Shown here piece after piece: positions 52,229-62,600 of a DNA stretch of 64,000 bases. The DNA comes from Akkermansiaceae bacterium (GTDB taxonomy: Bacteria; Verrucomicrobiota; Verrucomicrobiia; Verrucomicrobiales; Akkermansiaceae). Location: contig JAQWZU010000141.1 in assembly GCA_029253285.1 (NCBI GenBank), positions 1 through 64,000 of the forward strand. Direction: 5' to 3'. The translations under genes were made by a program, and so were the position numbers. The notes under the pieces were generated by a model. It made no database searches and had not been told where the DNA came from. It worked only from the letters and a program-made list of their open reading frames with translations. Positions within the stretch are counted from its first letter, which is position 1. Every line of letters starts with the position of its first letter.

Positions 52229-53176
52229 ATGAATCACATGCGAACGCTCATTCTCCCTTTGATTTTCCTACTTCCTGGCGTTTCCAGCGGAATCGTAGTT
52301 GCTAATTATTCAAGTCCCGTAAACGACCGCTTTGACAATGATCCTAGCTTCGTCGGAGCTGGCCTGGACTTTTCCGGAGTGGGAAGAACAACAAGCGGCC
52401 GCTGGGTAACCATGATCGGTGACAACTACTTCGTCACGGCCATCCATTTTCCCGCAACGGGAAATGTCCAATTCCTCGCAGACAATGATCCTTCGGGTAA
52501 CATTTTCCAATACACCGTCGCGGGGAGCTTTAACGTTCCAGGCACCGACATTCGGATTGGCTATTTCAACGAGGTAGTCGATCCCTCCATCGCCCGCTAC
52601 ACCTACAACACAAACAATGCCAACGCCCTGGCCGACCTCGGAATAGCGGGAACCACCGTCTACACCAGCGGGGATCGCGTTGCGGGCTCCGCAGGAACAA
52701 TCTTGGACCACGTCGTGGCTGAAAATCAGGCTGAATCGTGGTTCGAGGAGGGAACGAACGTTATCCAGGTTCCTGGCCCCGGAGGAGTCAATAACACCTT
52801 TAGCAGTAATGCGGATTTCGATCAAATCGTCATGTTTGAAAATATACCCACTGACGACGCTAACAATTTCGAAAATTCCGAATCCCAACTCCAAAGCGGA
52901 GATTCCGGCTCACCACTTTTTTCAAACCAAGGAGGCACTCTCAGAATAGAAGGCATTGCATGGGCCGTCGTTCCCCCCCCGGGATTTACGGGAGATTTCG
53001 ATACTACCGCCAGTGGCTTCGAGGAAAGACCCGGAACACTCTATAGCTACCTTGGCTCCTACGACGCTGGCATTCAAACTGCGATTTCCAACGTCCCCGT
53101 CCCTATTCCAGAGCCCTCTGTCCCTGCACTGGGAATCCTCGGGCTGCTGGCAGGAATGGCATTCCGCAGGCGTTGA
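52229..53176 (+). CDS. PEP-CTERM-anchored trypsin-like serine protease
   Basis: The 315-residue protein has a signal peptide (start 52229, or the Met at residue 4), a trypsin-like domain and a PEP-CTERM sorting tail. The catalytic triad is visible: TAIH (His about 73), TDIRIGYF (Asp about 108) and SGDSGSP (Ser about 226). The tail starts with PEP at about residue 294, is followed by a hydrophobic stretch and ends RRR, which is the signal for exosortase-dependent surface attachment. It is transcribed alone and its upstream region is AT-rich, unlike the neighbours. A role in turnover of surface proteins or defence is possible but not shown. Confidence 0.8.
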   Translation: MNHMRTLILPLIFLLPGVSSGIVVANYSSPVNDRFDNDPSFVGAGLDFSGVGRTTSGRWVTMIGDNYFVTAIHFPATGNVQFLADNDPSGNIFQYTVAGSFNVPGTDIRIGYFNEVVDPSIARYTYNTNNANALADLGIAGTTVYTSGDRVAGSAGTILDHVVAENQAESWFEEGTNVIQVPGPGGVNNTFSSNADFDQIVMFENIPTDDANNFENSESQLQSGDSGSPLFSNQGGTLRIEGIAWAVVPPPGFTGDFDTTASGFEERPGTLYSYLGSYDAGIQTAISNVPVPIPEPSVPALGILGLLAGMAFRRR

Positions 53177-53247
53177 GAACTTAGTCATCTCAAACAGAGA
53201 ATCTCTGTAGTCGGCAAATCATTCGTTTCACGCTAAGAAACGGAATC

Positions 53248-54627
53248 ATGTCACTACAACTCCGTTCCCTTCTTGCCACCATCTTTCTGGTCATTGCGCC
53301 TGCGAGCGCGGAAACACAGATCAAAAACGTCCTCCTGATCGTTTCCGATGACCTCAAAGCCAGCTCGCTGGGTTGCTACGGAAACACCGTTTGCGAAACA
53401 CCAAACCTCGATCGCCTCGCCAAGCGCGGCATGGTTTTCGAACGAACCTATTGCCAGGGAACCTGGTGTGCCCCCTCCCGCATCTCGTTCATGCACAGCC
53501 GCTATGAAGGAAGCAAAGGAACGAACATGGGTGAGCATTTCCGCGCAAACGGAATCCACTCCGCACGGGTCGGCAAGATCTACCACATGCGCGTTCCCGG
53601 CGATATCATCGCAGGCACCGATGGCAACGATATCCCCAGTACCTGGGATGAAAAATTCAACACCAAGGGCCAGGAGGCCCACACTCCCGGTGACTACGCC
53701 TGTCTCAATCTGAACATCTTTACCAAAGAGCTCGAAGGCCGGCAATCCACCCGGATGCCGCACCGCATGTTCGTCTCGGTGGAATACGAAGGCGATGGCT
53801 CCGACCAACCCGACTGGCAGGCCGCTGATAAAACCATCGCCTTGCTCAAAGAGCACAAGGAGAAGTCCTTCTTCATCGCGACCGGCTTTGTGCGCCCCCA
53901 CTACCCCAGCGTAGCCCCGGCGCAATACTTCCAAAGATACCCCTTCGACAAAATGCCCATCCCTCGCGTTCTCAAAGGTGATCTCAAAGATATTCCAAAC
54001 TCAGGACTTGGAAAAACCACCAGCCAGAAGAGCGGTATCGCGAAGTGGCCTTCCAACATTCAGCGTATGTGGTCGGCCTACTACGCCACGGTGACTTACA
54101 TGGACGAACAACTCGGCAAGGTCCTCGATGAACTCGACCGACTCAAACTCACCGACTCCACCGCCATCGTTTTTATCAGCGACCATGGATACCATCTCGG
54201 CGAGCACCACTTCTGGCAGAAGAGCAACCTCCACGAAGAAGTCACCCGCGTCCCCATGATCATCTCGGTCCCCGGCATGAAGCCGGGCAGAACAAATTCC
54301 GTCACCGAACTCATGGACATTTATCCGACATTGAGCTCGCTTCTCGGCATCCCCGCCCCTGAAAGTGTGCAGGGAAAAAACCTCGTTCCCGTTCTCAAAA
54401 ATCCTGAGGCCAAGGTTCGCAAAGCAGCTCTCTCATTCAATCGCGGGGGTCACGGACTTCGCAGCGATCGCTGGGCCTATCTACGCTACAAGAATGGCGA
54501 TGATGAACTCTACGACATGGAGAAAGATCCCGAGCAATTTCACAATCTCGCGAAGAACAAAGAATTCACGGCAATTAGAAATGAGATGCAGTCCCTGCTC
54601 AAGGAACGCCTTAGAGACGTTAAGTAG
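53248..54627 (+). CDS. Secreted iduronate-2-sulfatase-like sulfatase
   Basis: The 459-residue sulfatase has a signal peptide (MSLQLRSLLATIFLVIAPASA). The active site is GTWCAPSRISFMHSR with the formylglycine Cys at residue 74 (C-x-P-S-R), and metal-binding segments are SDDLKASSLGCYG and FISDHGYHLGEHHFWQKSN. The GYHLGEHxFWxKxN segment is characteristic of iduronate-2-sulfatase-like (S1_7) enzymes. Substrate may be a sulfated uronic acid-containing polysaccharide such as ulvan, inferred from the family, not proven. It lies 71 bp after the protease gene. Confidence 0.85.
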   Translation: MSLQLRSLLATIFLVIAPASAETQIKNVLLIVSDDLKASSLGCYGNTVCETPNLDRLAKRGMVFERTYCQGTWCAPSRISFMHSRYEGSKGTNMGEHFRANGIHSARVGKIYHMRVPGDIIAGTDGNDIPSTWDEKFNTKGQEAHTPGDYACLNLNIFTKELEGRQSTRMPHRMFVSVEYEGDGSDQPDWQAADKTIALLKEHKEKSFFIATGFVRPHYPSVAPAQYFQRYPFDKMPIPRVLKGDLKDIPNSGLGKTTSQKSGIAKWPSNIQRMWSAYYATVTYMDEQLGKVLDELDRLKLTDSTAIVFISDHGYHLGEHHFWQKSNLHEEVTRVPMIISVPGMKPGRTNSVTELMDIYPTLSSLLGIPAPESVQGKNLVPVLKNPEAKVRKAALSFNRGGHGLRSDRWAYLRYKNGDDELYDMEKDPEQFHNLAKNKEFTAIRNEMQSLLKERLRDVK

Positions 54628-54637
54628 TTTCCAGGCC

Positions 54638-54778
54638 CTACCCTCTCATCATCTCCAGACTTCGACCAAGACTCGAAGGGAAATCCTCCTCCACTCGATC
54701 CGCCAATTTGTCGCCGATCGGAACCAGTTCCTCCGGGTCAATGATACGGAAATAGTCAAAGCATTCGCGCGCCAGCAT
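54638..54778 (-). pseudogene. Short ORF, possible C-terminal gene fragment
   Basis: This 46-residue frame on the minus strand (MLARECFDYFRIIDPEEL to RSLEMMRG) has acidic, helical, protein-like composition unlike random frames. It lies 30 bp downstream of the GH81 stop on the same strand and convergent with the sulfatase. Upstream of its ATG the same frame hits a stop after about ten residues. It could be a small gene or a remnant of a larger one; no family was recognised. Confidence 0.25.
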
Positions 54779-54808
54779 GGCGCCATCGCGCCGGGATCTC
54801 CGGAGAGA

Positions 54809-57028
54809 TCAATCCGACTTCACGGTCAAACCACCTGTTTTTGACTCAACGACTCCCCCATCCGAGAAACGCACGGTGAGAGGCGTTTCCTCGAAGTTGT
54901 AAACGACGTAGGTTTTCTTCCCGCCTTTCTTAAAGACATTCACATAGGGATGATTAGCTGTGACCGAGGCATCATTCTGCCCAAAATGATCGAGGGTATT
55001 AAGCCAGTGATACATAAAGGCATGGGTATTGCCTCCTTCAAGACTGCAGTCCGGAGTCGTATCGAGATATTTCACCGCCGGAGCCGGATCATTGAGCGCT
55101 CCAAACATCGCCACCAGATCACCCCAACCATTGTTGTAGTCTGCGCCCTTCTCCCGTTTCTCGACAATGCGGTCGTGGTTCCTTTTTACGTAGCCCGGGA
55201 AACGTCCCATATAGATTGAAGCGGGAGTAAAGGGCAGCCAATTGATCCCGTGAATGCAATCGATGTCTCCTGAAAACCAGGTCGCGAACGCACCCTTGCC
55301 TCCCCAAATCATACCGAGTGCAACGTTGGGAAAATCCTTAGGGAAATTCGTTCCTGAAACGTCAAACCAATACTCTTCTACTGCGGTCCGCTCGGTATTG
55401 TAGAGATAAATCCCGAGATCCCTCGCCACATCGTCACCGATAGCCTCGCCCCACAACATCATGCCATACCAGGCGTTCATTGATTCAGAGGACGACTCCT
55501 GATTGTTCCCGTCACCAAACTTAGCATGGCCCGAAGCCCAGGAATGCCCGGCATAGATATCGAAACACCGGAGATATGGGAAAAGCGCATCGTCTTTCTT
55601 TGGCGAGGCAATATCACGAATCAAGAGGTTCACCATCGGCCGCCATTTCCTTGCCCATGCGGAATCGAACCGGGCCACTTCAGCTGCGGCCCGGAGAAAA
55701 TATCCGTAGTGAAAATGATGATCATTCAATTGCGAATCACTTCCGTACGACGGTTTACTTCCAATGAGGCTCCCCCAATTGGCATCATAGTAGAACAGAG
55801 GAGCCTTCTCACCCGGACTCGCAGTAAACCAGTTCTCAAGACGAGATTTGATTTCGTCGACGAATTGAGTCTGTAATTCCTCTTCGCCAATGACTTCGGC
55901 AATCCCACTCAAGGTGGCCAGCTTTCCAAGATGCTTTCCCTCCCAATAAGTATCGCCAAAGTCCGTTTTCTTTTTGGCCGCTTCAGCCGTCAAATAACCT
56001 TTCATTCTCACAAGATCGGGAATCCCTTCTTTAGGAAACATCGGAAGCAGCCCCTGTATGGGGACTGCTGTTTCAAAAGAACTGCCCATAGCGACCTTCA
56101 TCGCACCACGCACCGATCGGTAACTCATCGAGGTCAAAGGTGTAGAGGTATACTTCCATTGGTGAGGATAAAGCGCAAAGATTGTCCCCTCGCTCTTGCC
56201 TTCCAATTTCTTTGTTTCGACCTCGTAAATCGACGAAAGAATGCCCTTCTCATGAGACGAACTGACCTTGGTCGTCACAACATGGTTGTGGGCATATTGG
56301 GTGAAAGCCCCAAGGGTCGCAGGTTCCTTATCTGGCAGAAGCGCTACCGAGAAGTATCCTTTCGATCCCTCGTTTTCATAGACCGTCTCCTCTCCCAGCC
56401 ATTTTGAACCACTCGCGCCAAAAATTCCGTAGTGATTTCCCCGCACCGTGATTCCCAGGACACTCTCTCCCTGCTTTCCGGACCAAATGATCGGCTTGTG
56501 GGCAAAACGAATCAACGGATTGCCGCCACTGATCTTTCCATACACAAACGGGCTTCCATGACCGAAGGTCAGTTGCATCTTAGCCTCCCCCTCCTGCACT
56601 TCAGTGGTGATCATCCATGCGGAATATTCAGCCAAACGGGTTTCGGTAAATTTTGCGGAGGAAGAATGCCCGATGACAAAATCGCCCCCCTTGGACACAC
56701 CACCGCCCATGATATTTCCCGACCTCCCATCGATTCCCGCTCCGGGATAAGTCACCGCCATCCCTCCTCCATGACACACCATCGCCAGAGGATGAGGGAA
56801 AAGGTTTTGCGAATGCTTCTCCCAAACCACCGAACTCCACCATTGATTGGTCGGCGTTGCCCCCTTAAGCGATTTCACTTTATAAATCTCCCGTGGTAAT
56901 GGCTCACATCCCTCCGGACGTTGCGCCGTATAACTTCCCGGCCCGATCTTTATAAAATCATCCGCCTTTAACCCCACATGAGTTACCCCTAACAATCCGA
57001 CAAGCCTGATGAGAACGATCATTCGCAT
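54809..57028 (-). CDS. Secreted GH81 endo-beta-1,3-glucanase (laminarinase)
   Basis: The 739-residue protein begins with a signal-like hydrophobic stretch (MRMIVLIRLVGLLGVTHVG) and is a GH81 enzyme, which cuts internal beta-1,3 bonds of laminarin and curdlan with inversion. NDHHFHYGYFLRAAA is at about 434-449, and AGHSWASG...FGDGNNQESSSESMNAWYG around 490-520 carries the conserved Glu pair E-x3-E of the family. The N-terminal NQWWSSVVWEKHSQNLFPHP is also typical. It is transcribed divergently from the lacI gene; a 16-bp operator-like site is 43 bp before its ATG. It should start laminarin breakdown outside the cytoplasm. Confidence 0.92.
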   Translation of the reverse strand: MRMIVLIRLVGLLGVTHVGLKADDFIKIGPGSYTAQRPEGCEPLPREIYKVKSLKGATPTNQWWSSVVWEKHSQNLFPHPLAMVCHGGGMAVTYPGAGIDGRSGNIMGGGVSKGGDFVIGHSSSAKFTETRLAEYSAWMITTEVQEGEAKMQLTFGHGSPFVYGKISGGNPLIRFAHKPIIWSGKQGESVLGITVRGNHYGIFGASGSKWLGEETVYENEGSKGYFSVALLPDKEPATLGAFTQYAHNHVVTTKVSSSHEKGILSSIYEVETKKLEGKSEGTIFALYPHQWKYTSTPLTSMSYRSVRGAMKVAMGSSFETAVPIQGLLPMFPKEGIPDLVRMKGYLTAEAAKKKTDFGDTYWEGKHLGKLATLSGIAEVIGEEELQTQFVDEIKSRLENWFTASPGEKAPLFYYDANWGSLIGSKPSYGSDSQLNDHHFHYGYFLRAAAEVARFDSAWARKWRPMVNLLIRDIASPKKDDALFPYLRCFDIYAGHSWASGHAKFGDGNNQESSSESMNAWYGMMLWGEAIGDDVARDLGIYLYNTERTAVEEYWFDVSGTNFPKDFPNVALGMIWGGKGAFATWFSGDIDCIHGINWLPFTPASIYMGRFPGYVKRNHDRIVEKREKGADYNNGWGDLVAMFGALNDPAPAVKYLDTTPDCSLEGGNTHAFMYHWLNTLDHFGQNDASVTANHPYVNVFKKGGKKTYVVYNFEETPLTVRFSDGGVVESKTGGLTVKSD

Positions 57029-57070
57029 GATCTCTTCTACGACTCACCACGGAAGATTCAATCAATTTTG

Positions 57071-57086
57071 TTGCATTATTTTGCAT
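57071..57086. promoter_or_regulatory. Operator-like palindrome between GH81 and lacI
   Basis: TTGCATTATTTTGCAT (minus strand ATGCAAAATAATGCAA) is made of two self-complementary TGCA half-sites 6 bp apart. On the minus strand it matches the site at 63168-63183 at 14 of 16 bases. It lies 43 bp before the GH81 start and 89 bp before the lacI start, a good place to control both. Confidence 0.65.
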
Positions 57087-57174
57087 TCGTGAACTCCTTA
57101 TTCAATTCCAAGTATGATCCCTTGATTCTTGCCATTCCAGTTCAATCAAGGCATCCATTGCCCACACAAAACGG

Positions 57175-58236
57175 ATGGCAGGAGTAAACCAACAAGAGAT
57201 CGCGGATCGTCTCGGACTTTCGAAAGCAACTGTTTCGAGATGTTTCACCAATCACGCCGGCATCAGCGCCGTCACTCGCGCCAAGGTTTTCCAACTGGCC
57301 GCGGAGCTTGGTTACACTCACCTGGAAAGCCGAAGCAAGAAGGCTCAGAAAAAAGCCAAGAGGAAGCCCACCAATTTTTCAGTCCTGATCTGCACCGATA
57401 CCGACGAGTATTTTCGCGAGGACTACGAAAGCCCCGGAGAGCAAATCCTGGCCGGAGTCTCTGAGTATGCCCAACTCAACAACGCCCAGGTCGATGTGCA
57501 TTTCATCCCACCCAATGTCACCGGAATCGACGATCCGGCTTTCAAAAAAATCAAAGGCCTCAAGGACCGCCAGTCCCGGGGAATCTTCCTCATTTACCCT
57601 TTTCCTTCCCCCATTATCGACGAACTTTCGGTGCGCTTTCCGCTTATCTCCCTGATCGATCAGGTTCAACAGCACAGCATCGACTGTGTCGACGTCGACC
57701 ACTTCGACGGCATCTCCACCGTCGTAGACCATCTTGTCGAGCAAGGCCACGAGCGGATCGGGTTTTACACCAGGGCCTATCCTGTCGACGCAAGTTGGTC
57801 CTTCCGACGCTACAGTGCCTTCCTTGAAAAAATGGCCCGCCTAAAACTCAAGGCAACTCAAAAGGACACCATCGGTATTTATCCCCGAGCTTTCCCCGAT
57901 GTCGCCAAGGGAATCGAAGAAGCCGCCGAACGCACCCGCCAGGGAGTGACCGCGTGGGTGTGTGCAGCCGACCATCAGGCCTACGACCTCATCAACGACT
58001 TCAAGAAGCGCGGACTCAAGGTTCCCAGGGACGTCTCCGTCACCGGATTCGATGGTATTCAGCAACCCGGGGCCACTCCCTCGCTGACCACGATCAAAAT
58101 CCCCTTCCGCTCCATCGGGATGACCGGAGCAGAACGACTCGCCACCAGAATACGCAAACGCTTCGGCGAAAAACAGCACATCTATATCGCCGGAGACCTC
58201 CAAGAGGGGAAATCGGTGGGGCCTCCGAGGGTCTAG
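57175..58236 (+). CDS. LacI-family transcription regulator
   Basis: The 353-residue regulator has an N-terminal helix-turn-helix (QQEIADRLGLSKATVSRCF, about residues 6-24) and a periplasmic-binding-protein-like sensor domain (about 65-345) with GIFLIYPFPSPIIDEL and the family-typical VTGFDGIQQPGATPSLTTI. LacI proteins repress or activate sugar-use genes and respond to a sugar or sugar phosphate. Its placement between GH81 and the GPH symporter, plus three similar operator-like sites in the locus, makes it the likely local regulator. Its stop overlaps the convergent symporter stop by four bases. The effector is unknown. Confidence 0.9.
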   Translation: MAGVNQQEIADRLGLSKATVSRCFTNHAGISAVTRAKVFQLAAELGYTHLESRSKKAQKKAKRKPTNFSVLICTDTDEYFREDYESPGEQILAGVSEYAQLNNAQVDVHFIPPNVTGIDDPAFKKIKGLKDRQSRGIFLIYPFPSPIIDELSVRFPLISLIDQVQQHSIDCVDVDHFDGISTVVDHLVEQGHERIGFYTRAYPVDASWSFRRYSAFLEKMARLKLKATQKDTIGIYPRAFPDVAKGIEEAAERTRQGVTAWVCAADHQAYDLINDFKKRGLKVPRDVSVTGFDGIQQPGATPSLTTIKIPFRSIGMTGAERLATRIRKRFGEKQHIYIAGDLQEGKSVGPPRV

Positions 58237-59612
58237 CTCTCTTTCCGGCGCGCTTCGAGCTCCTTGGCGATCTCGTCGACTTGCTTATCAGTGAGGGGAT
58301 ACCAGAACAGCGCGATACCCGAGAGAATCGTCAGCACGCCTGGAAATACCGAGAACATAAGCAGGATTCCATTCGCAGAAGTTTCCGACTGTACTTCATT
58401 GGCAACATATCCGTAGTATGCCAGTAGGATTCCCACCATCGAGCCTCCGACGGCGAGGCCAACTTTTTGAACAAACATCGCGATGGAAAAGGTCAACGCG
58501 GTAATTCGGCGACCAAACTTCCACTCTCCGTAATCAACAACATCGGTATAGATCGCCCAGACCAGCACTGGCATCGGTCCAGCTACAAAGGCTGAAAAAA
58601 TATTCAGCCAAAATATCGCCTCGAAGTTGCTCGCAGGGACAAAATAAAAGGCAATCACCGAAAAGGCATTCAACATCGTCATTCCGATCAGGGCATTCCT
58701 CTTCCCAAAACGCTTCTTGAGTGGCTGGGTCATCAGAATTCCGATCAACAAAGCGATCGGAGCTGTGGAATAGAAAATGGAAATTCGATCCAATCCCAGC
58801 ATATAGGTATCACTACTGTAATTGGCGATATACTTTAAATACGGATAGGTAATTCCCCACCGCAATCCCGAAAATGTCAGGGTGATAAAAGCAACCACCA
58901 ACATCACAACCAAAGGTCTGTTTTGAGCCAAAAATACGACGTCCTTCCCAAAATGTGACCGCTCCTCTTTGGGAGGGGTAATACGCTCCCGAGTGGTGGC
59001 GAAGGTATACAAAAATAAGATCGTCGCCATGGCCGCAAAAACCCCCATGGCAACCCGCCAGGCATCAGGATTATCCCGACCCCCGAATTTATAAAGCATC
59101 GGAAATAGAGCTAAACCGATGATCACCTGCGCGGAGAAAGCTCCTGCAAATCGAAATTTCGAAAGCGATGTCCGCTCTTCGGGATCCGAAGTAATGGTTC
59201 CCATCATAGCTGAATAAGGCACATTAATCGCGGTGTAGACTGTCATCAGGGCGATATAAGTGACATACGCAAAAATCAGCTTTCCGGTAGGATCCAAATC
59301 TGGACCTAAAAATGTCAGGTATCCAATCAATCCATATGGGATCGCAATCCATAGCAAATATGGCCGGTATCTGCCAAATCGAGTCTCCGTGCGATCAGCC
59401 AATCCACCCATAAGAGGGTCAGAGATGGCATCCCAAATTCGAGCCACCAAATACAAGGTGCCCACCGCAAGAGGATCCAAGCCCATCACGTCGGTAAAGT
59501 AGGTAATGAGAAACGCGTTCACGATGTGGAACACGAAGTTCGACGCGGTATCCCCGAGTCCGTAGCCGATTTTCTCTTTTACGGAGAGCTTGTTGGAAGG
59601 TTGAGAAGTCAT
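58233..59612 (-). CDS. GPH-family sugar:cation symporter
   Basis: The 459-residue transporter belongs to the glycoside-pentoside-hexuronide family (MelB/YicJ-like). It has about twelve hydrophobic segments. KEKIGYGLGDTASNFVFH at the start and ISDPLMGGLADRTETRFGRYRPYLLW (about 60-85) carry the family's D-x-x-x-G and R-x-G-R-x-R-P motifs; VPYSAMMGTITSDPEERTSL follows near 130. It starts 11 bp after the stop of the phosphorylase, so the two share a transcript. Import of beta-1,3-linked oligosaccharides is inferred from the neighbours. Confidence 0.87.
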   Translation of the reverse strand: MTSQPSNKLSVKEKIGYGLGDTASNFVFHIVNAFLITYFTDVMGLDPLAVGTLYLVARIWDAISDPLMGGLADRTETRFGRYRPYLLWIAIPYGLIGYLTFLGPDLDPTGKLIFAYVTYIALMTVYTAINVPYSAMMGTITSDPEERTSLSKFRFAGAFSAQVIIGLALFPMLYKFGGRDNPDAWRVAMGVFAAMATILFLYTFATTRERITPPKEERSHFGKDVVFLAQNRPLVVMLVVAFITLTFSGLRWGITYPYLKYIANYSSDTYMLGLDRISIFYSTAPIALLIGILMTQPLKKRFGKRNALIGMTMLNAFSVIAFYFVPASNFEAIFWLNIFSAFVAGPMPVLVWAIYTDVVDYGEWKFGRRITALTFSIAMFVQKVGLAVGGSMVGILLAYYGYVANEVQSETSANGILLMFSVFPGVLTILSGIALFWYPLTDKQVDEIAKELEARRKES

Positions 59613-59623
59613 ATTTTTTTAGG

Positions 59624-62600
59624 TTAGTAGATCAGCCAGCTTGCTGGCACTTGCACGTCGATGGATGAAATTTTACCAGAGCGGCTAAGGATTTCCGAAC
59701 TTGTTTCGTAGTCTAGAATACCGTCGAAAGCTTTTTCTTCGCCGGTGGAATATCGCACCCTCACAAGCACGCCTTCAGCGTTCACATTGCGATGGTAAGT
59801 CACGGGAGTCCCCGCAAAGGTAAACTTGATCGTATCAGCAGGAATTGCATCGTGATCTGGACCGGCCCCCAAGCCCTCAAATTCAGCACTTCTCAAAAGA
59901 CGAGGACGAAAAGCCAGCTGCCCCTCGATAAAGTCGACCCCAAGCTCACCGAGACGACACAAGATCCCCTCCTTCACCTGACCTGTCAGACCGGGCTGTT
60001 GTGCCCCGGCTTGTCCGGAGCTGTGAGAGTAGGGCTCAGCTGGGAATGCTCCGTATTGCCCGGGAGATTGACGATAGCCCAATCCGGCTTGCACCGAAAA
60101 GTAGGCCCCGGCAAATCGACGAAGTGTCTCGGCATCCGCTCCTTGTTCTATGGCTTCAAAAGTCACCTCCTGGGCGGCCACCATCAGCTTGGAAACCATG
60201 TGCCAATAAACACATCCCAAACCCTCGTATCCAAACATCGAGCCGCTTCGACCAGTGAACATTTGATGCTGGAAAATACTTTCATAGAGCGCTTCGATTT
60301 CAATTTGGTCTTTAGAAGAGAGCTCCTCAATAGCATTCATCGCTCCAGTCAATTCGTAGCCATTTGTCAGGGAATGATGGAAGCGATAACCTCCTTCCGG
60401 ATCTCTCACCACAAGACGCTCATCTTCGTTCGCGATCATTTCCCCAAGCGCCTCCACCTTGGTCACCTGGTCTTCGCCAAGGTGATTCATTTCCATGAAT
60501 CGGGGCAATTCGCGATCAGGATAAAGCAAATAGGTTGGATGACGTTGCGAACGAAGGTCACTCGAAGGAAGGGCTTCAAGCAAAGCCAGCGACTCATCAG
60601 AATCGAGACAACCGGAACTCAAAACAGCAACCTGCCCTTCCAGCATTACCGGAAGACGACGGAGTCCCATCGTCTTTTCCTCACGCCCAATCTCAAGGAC
60701 ATTGTATGCATGCCACAGTCCATCCTTGCGCTGATTGCTTTGTAAGACCTGCTCGATCGCACCTTGGGAATGATCCAGAAACTCTCGCACTGAATTCGTC
60801 GCATAGGGCACCGGTTCCTGATCTTCCGGATGAACAACCTCACTACGATATTGCTCAAGGGCGAGGCCTACTTCCTCCACGAGAGAATAAACTCCCTCTT
60901 GGTTATTAAGATCCTGTTTCTGCCATCCCGCACCGGAAAAGGCTTTGCTCATCGCTTGAATCAAACGCACCAATGGACGGGAAATGAGGAGCTCTTCCGG
61001 GCTTCCATCACCCAGCAGATCCTTAAGAAATTTCACATAACGCAAAAGGTAACCCGTGGTCACCACGGAAAGGCCACATCCTGCGAGAGCATTGTTGGCA
61101 TCATTCCATTCGGGCTTCTGGGTATTCATCCAGACTCCACCTCCGGGAACAAGGTTCGCCAGCTTTACGATCGCCGGAATAAGTAGCTTCTCCGTCAAAG
61201 TTGCCCTTACCAATTCCCCCGATGAATTTCTCAGCAAAAGCCCATCGGCTCCGACTTCTTCTTTCAAGGACATCAACTTCTGATGACGCTCGACATCGAA
61301 CTCCAACGTGTCGCGTGGATCGGTCACGATGTCGGCCCAAGACTTCAGACGATAAGGCACATCAGCAAAAACATAAGCCGGGGAATTCAAGCGCTCCGCC
61401 AATCGATCAGGTCGAATTTTGGCTTCCATTTCCAGGAGCTTGAGCAAGTAAATGATCTGATGATCCCCCCAATAACCAATTGAGACCCAGGGGTCATCCT
61501 CATCCGGGGCTTCCCAATCAATTCCTTTCGAAGTAATCCGGTAAGGATTGTAACCATCGATCGTAGAGGCATTGAGGAACTTGGAAATGAACCCATCGAC
61601 AAAATCGGGATAACTCCAGGCAAGGGCTTCCCAGTTTTGGAAGATGTCGCGCCAGTTCCCCTCGAAATGATGCACCGCTTCTCCCGCCTCATCTTTCACG
61701 CGAATATCGAATTGGTTCCACGGTCGGCTCGGATCGCCATGTCGACGACTCAACACGAGAGGCAAATATTCCTCTGCCAAACGAATCAAATCGGCATCAC
61801 CCAGTGAAGAAGCCAGCGTCAATAACTGACTCCGCTCAAGCACCTCGGGCAAGTCATTCAACGCTTCACCATGCAACTCGATCAACTTGCCATGATGCAC
61901 TTCGAGGTAACTCAAAAACTGCTCTTTACGAAAGGTCGCTCCCCTCTCGGGAACACCTCCCCGCAGAACATTACAAAGAACATTGTAGTAGTGATAAAGC
62001 GCGGTATCCCGGTCGGCGGTTTCTTGAAAGCCATCTGAAGAAGCCACAACCTCCCGCAAACTTTCACGTCCTTCCTGCAAATCAGATTCCAACCCGGCAC
62101 ACAAGTGATCGGGGTCTGCAAGACTCTGCCTGAGTTCCGCAATTTCAATCTGGCTCTGCTCGATCTCTGCCACCATCATCCACTCACGGGACTCTCCCGG
62201 CTCAAGCGTCATCTCACCCGCCAGGAACAATCCACCTCTCTTGGCACGCGCCCGTTCGGGGGCCGCAGGAGACTTGCCTTGCAAAAACTTTTCGGCATCC
62301 CGACGACAGAGAAAGCGTTGCGCCTCCTCAAAACCCTGCGTCCACACCGTGGTAGCCTGAAGACACTCCAGAGGAATTGGCGCGTCCACAATCCCCGACG
62401 CCAATCGATGCACGAGCAAGCGCCCGTCGCATTCCAATTCGCTCATCTTATAGGCATCGGCCAGGCAGCTGTATTGCAACTGCATCCTGCTATCGATACC
62501 GGACGGAAGAAAATTGTCCAAGCCATCGACGAGCTTCATCGATCTCACCTCATTACCTTCGTTGCTGATTTTGACTTTTCGAACAAAGCCAAAGCGATCC

